Positions 53,809-61,536 of a stretch of 64,000 bases of DNA are shown piece after piece (the first letter of the stretch is position 1; every line of letters begins with the position of its first letter). Below the pieces are notes generated by a model that saw only the letters and a list, made by a program, of their open reading frames with translations, was not told the origin of the DNA and did no database searches. Both the position numbers and the translations under genes were made by a program. This DNA comes from Thiopseudomonas acetoxidans (GTDB lineage Bacteria > Pseudomonadota > Gammaproteobacteria > Pseudomonadales > Pseudomonadaceae): NCBI RefSeq assembly GCF_030362935.1, contig NZ_JAUCDY010000005.1, positions 1-64,000 of the forward strand, given 5' to 3'.

Positions 53809-55065
53809 CTAGGACTGTATTCTAAAATCCAAATGCAAGCTCGCCCAATGCTGTTTTAATTGTGCCTTATGTGTGCTGTGCATAGGCAGCTCATCAAGGG
53901 CCCGCGGCCAAAATTCACGCGCCATCTCCATAGATTGTCCAAGCTGCTTCTGTACCACGGGCCAAGAAACCCCGACTCTACGACTCCAACGCTCAAAATG
54001 GGCCAACGATAAGCTCTCCCACGCTTTAGTTTTAACCATATTAAGCGCGGCCCCTTTTTCACCGGGAATATAAACTTTTGTAGTCACTAGATCATAAGCA
54101 GGCGCAAGACGTGGTGTTTTTTGGTCAGGATAGATGAGACTCCAGTTTTTAAGATGGGCATCACCATTGGCTAGCAAAATGTTCACCAGTAAACGTTTAG
54201 CAAACTGCTGCACATCAGCTAATCCATTACCTGAAAACTCATATAGCAATCGACCCATTTGCTCATAGTTAGCTGCTTGGTACTTATCCCGCGGCTGCAT
54301 CAACAGCACTTGGGCAAAATCTTCAGTATGTACGCGCTGCCCAGCCACTCTATCGAAGCGCTTAATAGCAAAGGCAAAAGGCTCATCTGGCAGTTTTATG
54401 GGTGGTAAGCCCTCAATATGGCTCAGCTCTACTAGGCATATTTCCGGAGTTTCCACACCCACAAGCTGGGCGAGCCGCATAGCGGTGTATTCGTTAACAG
54501 GTGCGCCCGCATGATGAAAAGAAGGCGTTTTGATAATCCAATCGCCAAACGCTCCTTTGCCAGGCAAGGTGAAACGATCGCCCTGCCTTTGCAATGACCA
54601 TTTCATTTGCACACCGGCTAACGAAAACTTGTTATTCGGCAAAGTGGCTTCAGGCGCTATCACAACCGCTTTTTTATTCAGCGCCAACACTTCTTGCGGC
54701 ACCTCTTCTGCCAACACTGGCTGGACCACTAAAGCGCCGGGTAAATCACCACCCAAATGAGCTAACAGCTCGAATTCGTGACTTGTATGTATTTGCAAGC
54801 GCTGCAACAACAGCTCCCTTAAAGCCCCCTCGGGTAGCAAATTCGACAATACGGGAGGCAAAACAAACTGAGTTTTCCATGGCGTGCTAAAAAAAACATC
54901 TGCTTTTGGAAAACGTGGGTGAGCCGCCAAGGTGAGTGTTGGCTTATCTGAGTCTTGCTGGAAAACACTATGAAAAATCAGTGTGTTGCGCCCGCCTTTC
55001 TCACCCACCAAGTGCCCCACTAGCTGCCCGTGGAGCGTTACTTTAAGCACGCTAATCGTCGTCAT
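53809..55065 (-). CDS. hipA: HipA-family serine/threonine kinase toxin
   Basis: A 418-residue full-length HipA. The N-terminal subdomain is followed by the Ser-loop (NKFSLAGVQMKWSL, matching the SxAGAQEK motif whose Ser is self-phosphorylated in E. coli HipA). The kinase core has NGDAHLKNWSLIY (catalytic Asp) and LAPAYDLVTT (metal-binding Asp). HipA of E. coli phosphorylates GltX and causes dormancy. All key residues are present, so it is likely active. It overlaps hipB by 14 bases. Confidence 0.92.
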   Translation of the reverse strand: MTTISVLKVTLHGQLVGHLVGEKGGRNTLIFHSVFQQDSDKPTLTLAAHPRFPKADVFFSTPWKTQFVLPPVLSNLLPEGALRELLLQRLQIHTSHEFELLAHLGGDLPGALVVQPVLAEEVPQEVLALNKKAVVIAPEATLPNNKFSLAGVQMKWSLQRQGDRFTLPGKGAFGDWIIKTPSFHHAGAPVNEYTAMRLAQLVGVETPEICLVELSHIEGLPPIKLPDEPFAFAIKRFDRVAGQRVHTEDFAQVLLMQPRDKYQAANYEQMGRLLYEFSGNGLADVQQFAKRLLVNILLANGDAHLKNWSLIYPDQKTPRLAPAYDLVTTKVYIPGEKGAALNMVKTKAWESLSLAHFERWSRRVGVSWPVVQKQLGQSMEMAREFWPRALDELPMHSTHKAQLKQHWASLHLDFRIQS

Positions 55066-55351
55066 CTAAATCACCCAAGATACCCTGCCAAATATCTTCA
55101 TAAGGCTGCTTTTCGGGGCTACCGTCATCTTGTAACAGGGCTAAAACAGCATATTTTTTTTCACGAGGTATGAGCATTAAGTCAGCATTTAACCCAGTTG
55201 CCACCTGCTCAAGACTGCTTAAACGCGGATTGCCCTGCGACTCCAAGCGCTGATATTGCTGTCGCAGCATAGCGGTGCGCTCTTGCATATCACTTTGGCG
55301 CAGACCCAGCGCCAAGCGGCGCGCTTTAATTTGTTCTAATAGTGAAGGCAT
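55052..55351 (-). CDS. hipB: HipB-like antitoxin, XRE-family repressor
   Basis: A 99-residue protein with an XRE helix-turn-helix at residues 5-58 (LALGLRQSDMQERTAMLRQQ, then RLSSLEQVATGLN). An extended, acidic C-terminus ends GDLDDDD. HipB neutralises HipA and represses the operon. It is transcribed first, as usual, and two inverted repeats with the same half-site lie just upstream of its start. Confidence 0.9.
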   Translation of the reverse strand: MPSLLEQIKARRLALGLRQSDMQERTAMLRQQYQRLESQGNPRLSSLEQVATGLNADLMLIPREKKYAVLALLQDDGSPEKQPYEDIWQGILGDLDDDD

Positions 55352-55364
55352 GGCAAATACACAG

Positions 55365-55419
55365 GTTGCTTTTGATTAGATCAAGCAACATCTTCGTTGC
55401 TTTATATAAAAAAAGCAAC
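55365..55419 (-). promoter_or_regulatory. Paired inverted repeats, likely HipB operators
   Basis: Two palindromes share the half-site GTTGCTT: one at 55365-55389 (GTTGCTT and AAGCAAC arms) and one at 55396-55419 (GTTGCTTT and AAAGCAAC arms). An AT-rich TATATAAA inside the second could be a -10 region. They lie 13-68 bases before the hipB start, where autorepression would act. Confidence 0.75.
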
Positions 55420-55557
55420 ATATACAGCGCTATTACACAAAAATAACAGCGATTACCTTCTCGGCAGGCTCGATAAGAAAAATGAAATCAATAGCGGAGA
55501 TAAAGGATGCAGGGTAGCAGCGGGAGAACTGTTTAAGAAATACCGGCTGCTAAGAGC

Positions 55558-55580
55558 TCTGCATTAGCGCACCTCGTAGA
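55558..55580. repeat. Direct repeat flanking hipBA, right copy
   Basis: Covers the last codons of the mig-14-like gene (YEVR, stop) and a would-be dnpA start ATGCAGA, matching 53723-53745 at 21 of 23 positions. The frame after this ATG stops within four codons, so it is a relic of the old junction. Confidence 0.8.
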
Positions 55581-56463
55581 CAGGGGCAGTGTTACACCAA
55601 CGGCCTTTGTACTCACGATCGGCGCGTCCAAACGAGTAACGTAGCGGTTTATTCTGCTCCCGTGCATACGCCCACTCAGCTTGGGTATTTACAAAGCTCA
55701 ATACGCTACCAGGACTGTGCGCACTAAACTGCGGATCCACTCCGCCATTGATATATTCAACACTAATCCACTCAGGCGATTCCACCCGGTAAAGAATTTG
55801 TGCGGCCGCTGGCAGCTCATCGATACAAATAAAAGAACCCGTTACAAAAGGACGCAACAGCTCCAGCACCTCAGCTAAATGCTCCTTACCCGGCGCGGCA
55901 AAATCCCAACGCTTTTCAAACAAGTCAATATACATTGCTGCTTGCTCAGCACTCGATAACTCAGTAAAAGGTAAAATCTTACCGCCCTGCTCTTCCAGTA
56001 AACGCAATTCACGACGCTGGTTGTAACGAAATTTCTTGCTGTAATCTTCTGGTTTTCGTGCCAAAGCCAAACCTTCTTGCTGCTGTTTAAGCGTGCTGAT
56101 TCGGCCGTGATTAAGCTCCGATACGTAACGCACTTGGTGCCGCACACTGACCTGAGAGCCAGCAGCCTGCGGAATAATCACCTCGGCATTACCCAGATCG
56201 AAAAACCGTCTTTTATTGTGCTGTTTTAAGCCCGACTTAGACAAAGCAAGGTGACGACCCCACACGGCAATAACCGCTTGCAACTCACCATCCACTAGCC
56301 AACCCAAGTAAGCAACAGATATGGAGGAAAGCTCAGACAGGCGCGCGACAAAATCAGGGTGCGTAGCCACGCTGCCACCCCAACGATGCCAAGCTGCGCT
56401 GTAGTCCTCAGCAGAAATAGAAGACCAACCGCGTTCACGCCAACTACGGAAAAAACTAAACAT
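55564..56463 (-). CDS. Mig-14-like acyltransferase-fold protein
   Basis: A 299-residue cytoplasmic protein of the GNAT-like fold, starting MFSFFRSWRERGWSS. Conserved parts are YSKKFRYNQRRELRLLEEQG and LRYSFGRADREYKGRWC. Salmonella Mig-14 gives resistance to antimicrobial peptides, and the pseudomonad homologue sits in the LPS core region next to dnpA. The ATG at 56463 gives the family length (Mig-14 is about 300). The coding end forms part of the direct repeat around hipBA. Confidence 0.82.
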   Translation of the reverse strand: MFSFFRSWRERGWSSISAEDYSAAWHRWGGSVATHPDFVARLSELSSISVAYLGWLVDGELQAVIAVWGRHLALSKSGLKQHNKRRFFDLGNAEVIIPQAAGSQVSVRHQVRYVSELNHGRISTLKQQQEGLALARKPEDYSKKFRYNQRRELRLLEEQGGKILPFTELSSAEQAAMYIDLFEKRWDFAAPGKEHLAEVLELLRPFVTGSFICIDELPAAAQILYRVESPEWISVEYINGGVDPQFSAHSPGSVLSFVNTQAEWAYAREQNKPLRYSFGRADREYKGRWCNTAPVYEVR

Positions 56464-56633
56464 ATAGAGCAATACGCCTTGATGTGTAAGCAAAAGAATG
56501 CCGCACAGTATAGCAAGCAGGTACTACAAGGGCAGGCAATTTATTGAGCGCAAACTAAGCAACATGAGCACTCGTACAGATGCCGTGATGAATGATTTAA
56601 GGTAAACTGCGCGGCTCAGACAATGGAAAAACT

Positions 56634-57206
56634 ATGCAACTGCTAAATCACGAAGACTACCTCGCCCTGCGCCACCAAGGCAAAGTCATAGAACAAGACG
56701 GCTTTGGCGACAAAGTAATCATCCTGCAAGACGGCACTTTTCTAAAACTGTTCCGTCGCAAGCGTTTGATCAGCTCTGCCGCTATCTGGCCCTACGCACA
56801 GCGTTTTGCCGACAATGCCAAGAAGCTAGAAGAGCTAGGTATTCCCTGCCCGAAAATCATTCAGGTATACCGCATACCCAGCATTGAGCGTGATGCAGTG
56901 CATTACCATCCTTTACCCGGCCTGACTCTACGCCAGTTACGTGATGGCGAAGGTGACTGCCCCGAAGATATTCGTGAGCAGTTTTTTGCTTTTGTCGAAA
57001 AAGTGCAAAATCTAGGTATTTACTTTAGATCCATGCACTTGGGTAATGTGGTGCTCACGCCAGAAGGGGAGCTGGGACTGATTGATGTTTCAGACATGCG
57101 GATAAAAAAAGGCCCTTTGAGTAAGGGCCTGAGAAAGAGAAACTGGGTGCATATTAACAAAGACAAGACTGACGGCTACTGGCTTTCAAGAAAAAGAATC
57201 ATGTAA
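56634..57206 (+). CDS. Kinase-fold LPS-core/toluene-tolerance family protein
   Basis: A 190-residue protein of the LPS kinase-like fold, with LKLFRRKRLISSAAIWPYAQ (Lys region), GIPCPKIIQVYRIPSIERDA, then FRSMHLGNVVLTPEGELGLI and IDVSDMRIKKGPL (an HxxN and DxSD pair in place of HGDxxxxN and DxD). Pseudomonad relatives are annotated toluene tolerance proteins in the LPS core cluster. A terminator for the opposite strand lies within its last third. Substrate unknown. Confidence 0.75.
   Translation: MQLLNHEDYLALRHQGKVIEQDGFGDKVIILQDGTFLKLFRRKRLISSAAIWPYAQRFADNAKKLEELGIPCPKIIQVYRIPSIERDAVHYHPLPGLTLRQLRDGEGDCPEDIREQFFAFVEKVQNLGIYFRSMHLGNVVLTPEGELGLIDVSDMRIKKGPLSKGLRKRNWVHINKDKTDGYWLSRKRIM
57104..57130 (-). 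terminator. Minus-strand terminator inside a plus-strand gene
   Basis: On the minus strand, AGGCCCTT-ACTCA-AAGGGCCT forms a perfect 8-pair stem followed by seven T residues. It lies within codons for KKGPLSKGL of the convergent kinase-fold gene and would end the transcript coming from 57386-63988. Confidence 0.8.
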
Positions 57207-57385
57207 TGTCCTACTGAATTCCTGCCAGGTATTATCATCAAAGGAAAATGCCATGGTAATCCCCACTGTTTAACGGAGAAATTACCAAAGAGCTGGAGCA
57301 TTACATTTAGCTATATAGAAAAGCGACCGTTTAGCATAAAATTTATTCTTCCTGAGTAAATTCAAAAAAAATGGCCACCATAAAC

Positions 57386-58840
57386 CTATCCTTTTATAGC
57401 TTGAAGAATAAAAATCGTTTTCTTTTTCGATGAAAAACTACTCATAATATCAAAACCCTGCTCAAGGAAATATTTCCCTTCTGCTTTTAAGCTTTGCTCA
57501 ACAACAAAGTATTCATATAAATTTTTATCTGCATCTGAAATAGTTGAAATATCTCCAGAATGATGTTTCCCGTACCCTCTACCTGCATAATACTGAACAC
57601 GCGCATCTTCATAATAAATAATAGAATCATCAGCTGTATTATTTCGAAGCCATTCTGCAGCTTCTAAATAGTGAGTTTTTTTATCTCCAAACGATACAAC
57701 ATTAGATATAGCAACCAGTGCCGACGCAACAATAAATAGATAAGCCCATTTTCGATATTCAGCAAAAATCTTGGCTATCACAACACTAAGCGCTGGAATT
57801 AACAAAATAACCAGAAGAGCCATATACCGCGAATTGACAAATTTAACTTGAATAAAAAAAACAAACAAAATAAAGAAGTAAATTACTGCAGAAATTGTAT
57901 TTAAGCGAAACTTGGCGAATTGTTTAACAGCCTCATATCTCGCTTTCCGGCTGACCAGAAAAAAACTGGCAATCCCAATATAAGTAACCAGGCGATACAA
58001 CAACGCAAAACCAATTCCTGCCAACAGGATTTTTGGAGCATCAGAGTACGACCATTTCATTAATGCGACATCTGCTAATTTATCGCTCGTTTCCATAAAC
58101 GATGAAAAAATTAAAAGCGGATTCAAAAGGGAAATCTGATGGACTATCCTTGATAGTTTTTCTTGTTCCAATGAAGCAAAAAATACAACAGCAACACCGA
58201 CACCCAACAAATATATCCAGCTTACTTTAAGCTGACTTATAAAAACATTTCTTACACCAAACTTTCTAAACTCAAACACACAATACAAAAACACTGCAAG
58301 AAGTATAAAAACCGCTTCAAATCTATATAAAATAGCGAAAGCAATAGCAACTTGAAACAACACTCCTGTTGTCCAGCTTAATTCTTTTTCCCTAGAAACA
58401 AGCCAAATTGACAAAACCACAAAAAACCAACAACCTGTTTCACGAATAATTTCATCTCTAAAACTGTTAAATACTGGAACTGATAGTACCAACAGCACAG
58501 CCCACCACGCAGCTTCTTGATTTTTTTCTTTAACCATAGAAACCAGCAAGTACGACATTCCCGCCATAAAAAATATTGAATACAGATAAGCGACTGTTTC
58601 AAAGCCCAGCCCTGTAGCTTTATGAGTATAGGCGAATAACACACTGATCCATGGCCAGTTAAACCGATCAAATGCAACAACAACCCCTGCCTCACTGACC
58701 TCCCTCGCAATATCCATATAGAATGCAGCATCCTTACCGATCGTAACAACGCCTCCAATTGCTATACAAGACAACAGTATACTTAAAAGAAAAGCAGCCA
58801 TTTCTGGCGTTTTGAGCTCAAGTAAAATCCTCTGTTTCAT
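57386..58840 (-). CDS. Multi-pass membrane glycosyltransferase-like protein
   Basis: A 484-residue integral membrane protein with about ten or more hydrophobic segments. The first large loop has GKDAAFYMDIAREVSEAG, reminiscent of the GxDExxY/DE loop of GT-C fold glycosyltransferases (ArnT and PMT relatives), and a soluble C-terminal domain follows (YYEDARVQYYAGRGYGKHHS). The GT-C assignment comes from topology and this loop only. It overlaps the GT2 gene by 4 bases (ATGA). AT-rich, unlike the housekeeping genes. Confidence 0.65.
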   Translation of the reverse strand: MKQRILLELKTPEMAAFLLSILLSCIAIGGVVTIGKDAAFYMDIAREVSEAGVVVAFDRFNWPWISVLFAYTHKATGLGFETVAYLYSIFFMAGMSYLLVSMVKEKNQEAAWWAVLLVLSVPVFNSFRDEIIRETGCWFFVVLSIWLVSREKELSWTTGVLFQVAIAFAILYRFEAVFILLAVFLYCVFEFRKFGVRNVFISQLKVSWIYLLGVGVAVVFFASLEQEKLSRIVHQISLLNPLLIFSSFMETSDKLADVALMKWSYSDAPKILLAGIGFALLYRLVTYIGIASFFLVSRKARYEAVKQFAKFRLNTISAVIYFFILFVFFIQVKFVNSRYMALLVILLIPALSVVIAKIFAEYRKWAYLFIVASALVAISNVVSFGDKKTHYLEAAEWLRNNTADDSIIYYEDARVQYYAGRGYGKHHSGDISTISDADKNLYEYFVVEQSLKAEGKYFLEQGFDIMSSFSSKKKTIFILQAIKG

Positions 58841-59736
58841 TTGAATATGATCCTTATAAATTTCCTTGTATAGGACATTTTAAAAACTGATGTCCATCTG
58901 TTTACAATCGCAATCCGATACATCCGTTTAGCTTCTTCGTACATCTTGGCCACATAATAGCCTCGAAATAGAGATAATGCTCTTTGAGAAATAAACTCTT
59001 CCTTGAGCTCCTTAAACTCTGGTCCCAGCCGGCCCGTTTCAAAAACCTCATCGACCAGCTGCATTCCAACGCCCATATCATATTGGACATTGTGCCGCAA
59101 ACTGGTTGAGTGCTTGTGGATGATTGCCAAAGGCTCTTTCAGAATGACACAGTTAGTGTGAGCCAAAGCTTGAGCAAACACTGGAATATCTTCCGCATTC
59201 CTAAAGTGCTCAGGGTATAACCCATGTTTGAATATTTCCCGATGCATGACGCAAGCGCCATTTGATAATGACAATTTCTTGTCTAGCAAATAATTCCGCA
59301 CTCGCTCCACTGGGTTTGCGGCCAACTGATCGGGTATGACTTGACTGAATTTACCATCATCACTAACTGAAATGTGCCCACCTATGACAAACCTGCTGTC
59401 CGGGTTAGCTTCTAAATATTGACATATCTGTTTAAGAGCTCCTTCTGCCATCTCATCATCAGCATCCAGAAAAACAAACCAATTACTACTGGCCAGTTCT
59501 ATGCCTCGATTTCTTGCAGATGCAGCTCCACCATTATTTTTTTGTTCACTACGAATTTGGCCAGGAAACTGATCATGCAACTGACGTATTACCTGAGGAG
59601 TATCATCCGTTGATCCATCATCAATAACAATCAGCTCACAGTCTTCTGCAAGCTGTAGAGCTACAGACTTAATCACCCTTGGTAAAACATGGGCGTAATT
59701 ATATGCCGGTATAATAACACTCACTTTCTTTAGCAT
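58837..59736 (-). CDS. Family 2 glycosyltransferase
   Basis: A 299-residue GT-A enzyme. The N-terminus KVSVIIPAYNYAHVLPRVIK, ELIVIDDGSTDDTPQVI and the metal-binding DADD in WFVFLDADDEMAEGAL are all typical. It lacks membrane segments and probably acts on lipid- or LPS-linked acceptors at the inner face of the membrane. TAGGAG precedes the ATG. Partner of the membrane glycosyltransferase downstream and the carbamoyltransferase upstream. Confidence 0.88.
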   Translation of the reverse strand: MLKKVSVIIPAYNYAHVLPRVIKSVALQLAEDCELIVIDDGSTDDTPQVIRQLHDQFPGQIRSEQKNNGGAASARNRGIELASSNWFVFLDADDEMAEGALKQICQYLEANPDSRFVIGGHISVSDDGKFSQVIPDQLAANPVERVRNYLLDKKLSLSNGACVMHREIFKHGLYPEHFRNAEDIPVFAQALAHTNCVILKEPLAIIHKHSTSLRHNVQYDMGVGMQLVDEVFETGRLGPEFKELKEEFISQRALSLFRGYYVAKMYEEAKRMYRIAIVNRWTSVFKMSYTRKFIRIIFK

Positions 59737-59756
59737 GCTGACTCCTACTTAAAACC

Positions 59757-61466
59757 CTAATCTCTTAACACAACACCATCGTCACAAACAAGAAAATCAA
59801 CCCTATTCTCTTTCAATGCAGCAATCGCTTCTTCTGGTGTATTGATTATAGGCTCTTCGTGGGCATTAAAGCTGGTATTAACCAACACAGGCAACCCTGT
59901 AATTTCTTTAAACTCACACAACACATCATAATACAAAGGATTATCATCTCTACAAACAACTTGTGGTCTCGCTGTTCCGTCAACATGAACAACCGCTCTT
60001 ATTTTATCCACCCACTCCTCTTTTACCTCAGTGACAACAGTCATAAATCTACAGGCGTATTCTATTTTTTCATCTATGTAAAATACATCTCTAGCATCTT
60101 TGTCACACACATAAGGAGCAAATGGCATAAACTCCGTTCGTTGCAATCTATTATTAATACTATCATTTACATCTCTTTTACTTGGATTCGCCAGTATCGT
60201 TCTAGCACCCAGTGCCCTTGGCCCCATTTCCATTGCACCGTAAAAGATAGCGCCCACTTTATGCTCTGAAAGTAAAGTAGCTGCCTGTAAAGCTGGCTGC
60301 TGCTCAATAAATCTAAAACCTGTTTTTATTGCAAGCTCCTTGAGACTGGATGCTTTATATGGAAACCCAAAGTATACATTATCTAGTCGATTTCTTGTCA
60401 GCTTCTGTAAACCATGCAGATTCAACAAGTAATTGACACACGCTCCTACTGGCAATCCTTCATCGCCCATAGCAGGAACCACAAAAATCTCTTGCACCTG
60501 CTCTAATTTTGATAGTTCATAATTAAGCTTAACATTAGAAAAAACACCACCACTAAGTGCTAACTTCTTACTTCCTGTCTTGTTCAGCAGAGCCATAACC
60601 CAGCTAACCAATAAGGTTTCTGTTGCTTTTTGAATTGACGCTGCAATTTCTTCTTTACTCAGCCCAGAAAACACTACGTCAAGCTGCTCTTCAAGCCTCT
60701 GTTTTCCTGTAAGCTTACTGTAAATTCGACCACAACTTGAAATTTCAAAAAGCTTACAAACTTCACTAGCTACTACAGGCTTGCCAAACGCCGCCAAACC
60801 AGTAATTTTCCCTTCATGACTATTTCGCTTGAAGCCACACAACTCTGTTGCATAAGAATACGCCAAGCCTATTGAGGCCGCTTCATTTTGTTGTGCCTCA
60901 GTGATTGTTTCTTCACCACCAAAAAGCTCGACTAATTCATTACCATTATAATGGTACGCGGAATACTGTGCTCCATCCCCCCCACCATCACAGCTTAATA
61001 GTAAAGTGTCATTGGCCCAGTCTATAAATTTAAAGGATGAAAGAATATGGCAAAAATGGTGATTTGAAAATAAAATATCTACGTTTTCACTCACCCCAAA
61101 CTCTGCCCTCAACTTTTCGAAGCACACATACTCAGAAGCATCAGTGGTTTTATTTTTCAATAAATACCTTGCTAAAGATAGATTTTTAACCTTATTAACA
61201 ATTCTTCTTTTTTTGTCTTTCATGCTAAGCTTAGAAAACTTATAGACAGACAAAGGTAGGTGCATCCGAGTTAATGCGATCGCTGTTAGTTCTTTCCGGC
61301 TGATTCCTGCAATCTTCAACGCCTCATCAATCGCTTTTAAATGAAAGTATCGTCCATCGCCTTTAATTCTTGTTATCCGCTCTTCTTTAACATATGCAAC
61401 TAGTTCATTATTTTTAAATACGCAGGCCGCAGCATCATGCCCCGTATGAACACCTAGAATATACAT
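59757..61466 (-). CDS. NodU/TobZ-family carbamoyltransferase, AT-rich copy
   Basis: A 569-residue carbamoyltransferase. The N-terminal Kae1-like domain has VHTGHDAAACVF, VKEERITRIKG and the metal-site HHFCHILSSF; the C-terminal domain has EMGPRALGARTI and VLVNTSFNAHEEPI. The family transfers carbamoyl from carbamoyl phosphate, through carbamoyl-AMP, to sugar hydroxyls. The ATG at 61466 is chosen for its distance from AGGAG. It is only distantly similar to its neighbour at 61537 and lower in GC, so it came from a separate source, not recent duplication. Confidence 0.88.
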   Translation of the reverse strand: MYILGVHTGHDAAACVFKNNELVAYVKEERITRIKGDGRYFHLKAIDEALKIAGISRKELTAIALTRMHLPLSVYKFSKLSMKDKKRRIVNKVKNLSLARYLLKNKTTDASEYVCFEKLRAEFGVSENVDILFSNHHFCHILSSFKFIDWANDTLLLSCDGGGDGAQYSAYHYNGNELVELFGGEETITEAQQNEAASIGLAYSYATELCGFKRNSHEGKITGLAAFGKPVVASEVCKLFEISSCGRIYSKLTGKQRLEEQLDVVFSGLSKEEIAASIQKATETLLVSWVMALLNKTGSKKLALSGGVFSNVKLNYELSKLEQVQEIFVVPAMGDEGLPVGACVNYLLNLHGLQKLTRNRLDNVYFGFPYKASSLKELAIKTGFRFIEQQPALQAATLLSEHKVGAIFYGAMEMGPRALGARTILANPSKRDVNDSINNRLQRTEFMPFAPYVCDKDARDVFYIDEKIEYACRFMTVVTEVKEEWVDKIRAVVHVDGTARPQVVCRDDNPLYYDVLCEFKEITGLPVLVNTSFNAHEEPIINTPEEAIAALKENRVDFLVCDDGVVLRD

Positions 61467-61536
61467 CAACATCTCCTAAAACTCGTAGCGTATCCCAAAT
61501 ACTTTCAATAACTGAGGCATTATTTTTATCACTTAA

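Noticed and set aside
54530..54890. Plus-strand frames opposite hipA
   Set aside because: Antisense shadows of a gene with intact HipA kinase motifs.
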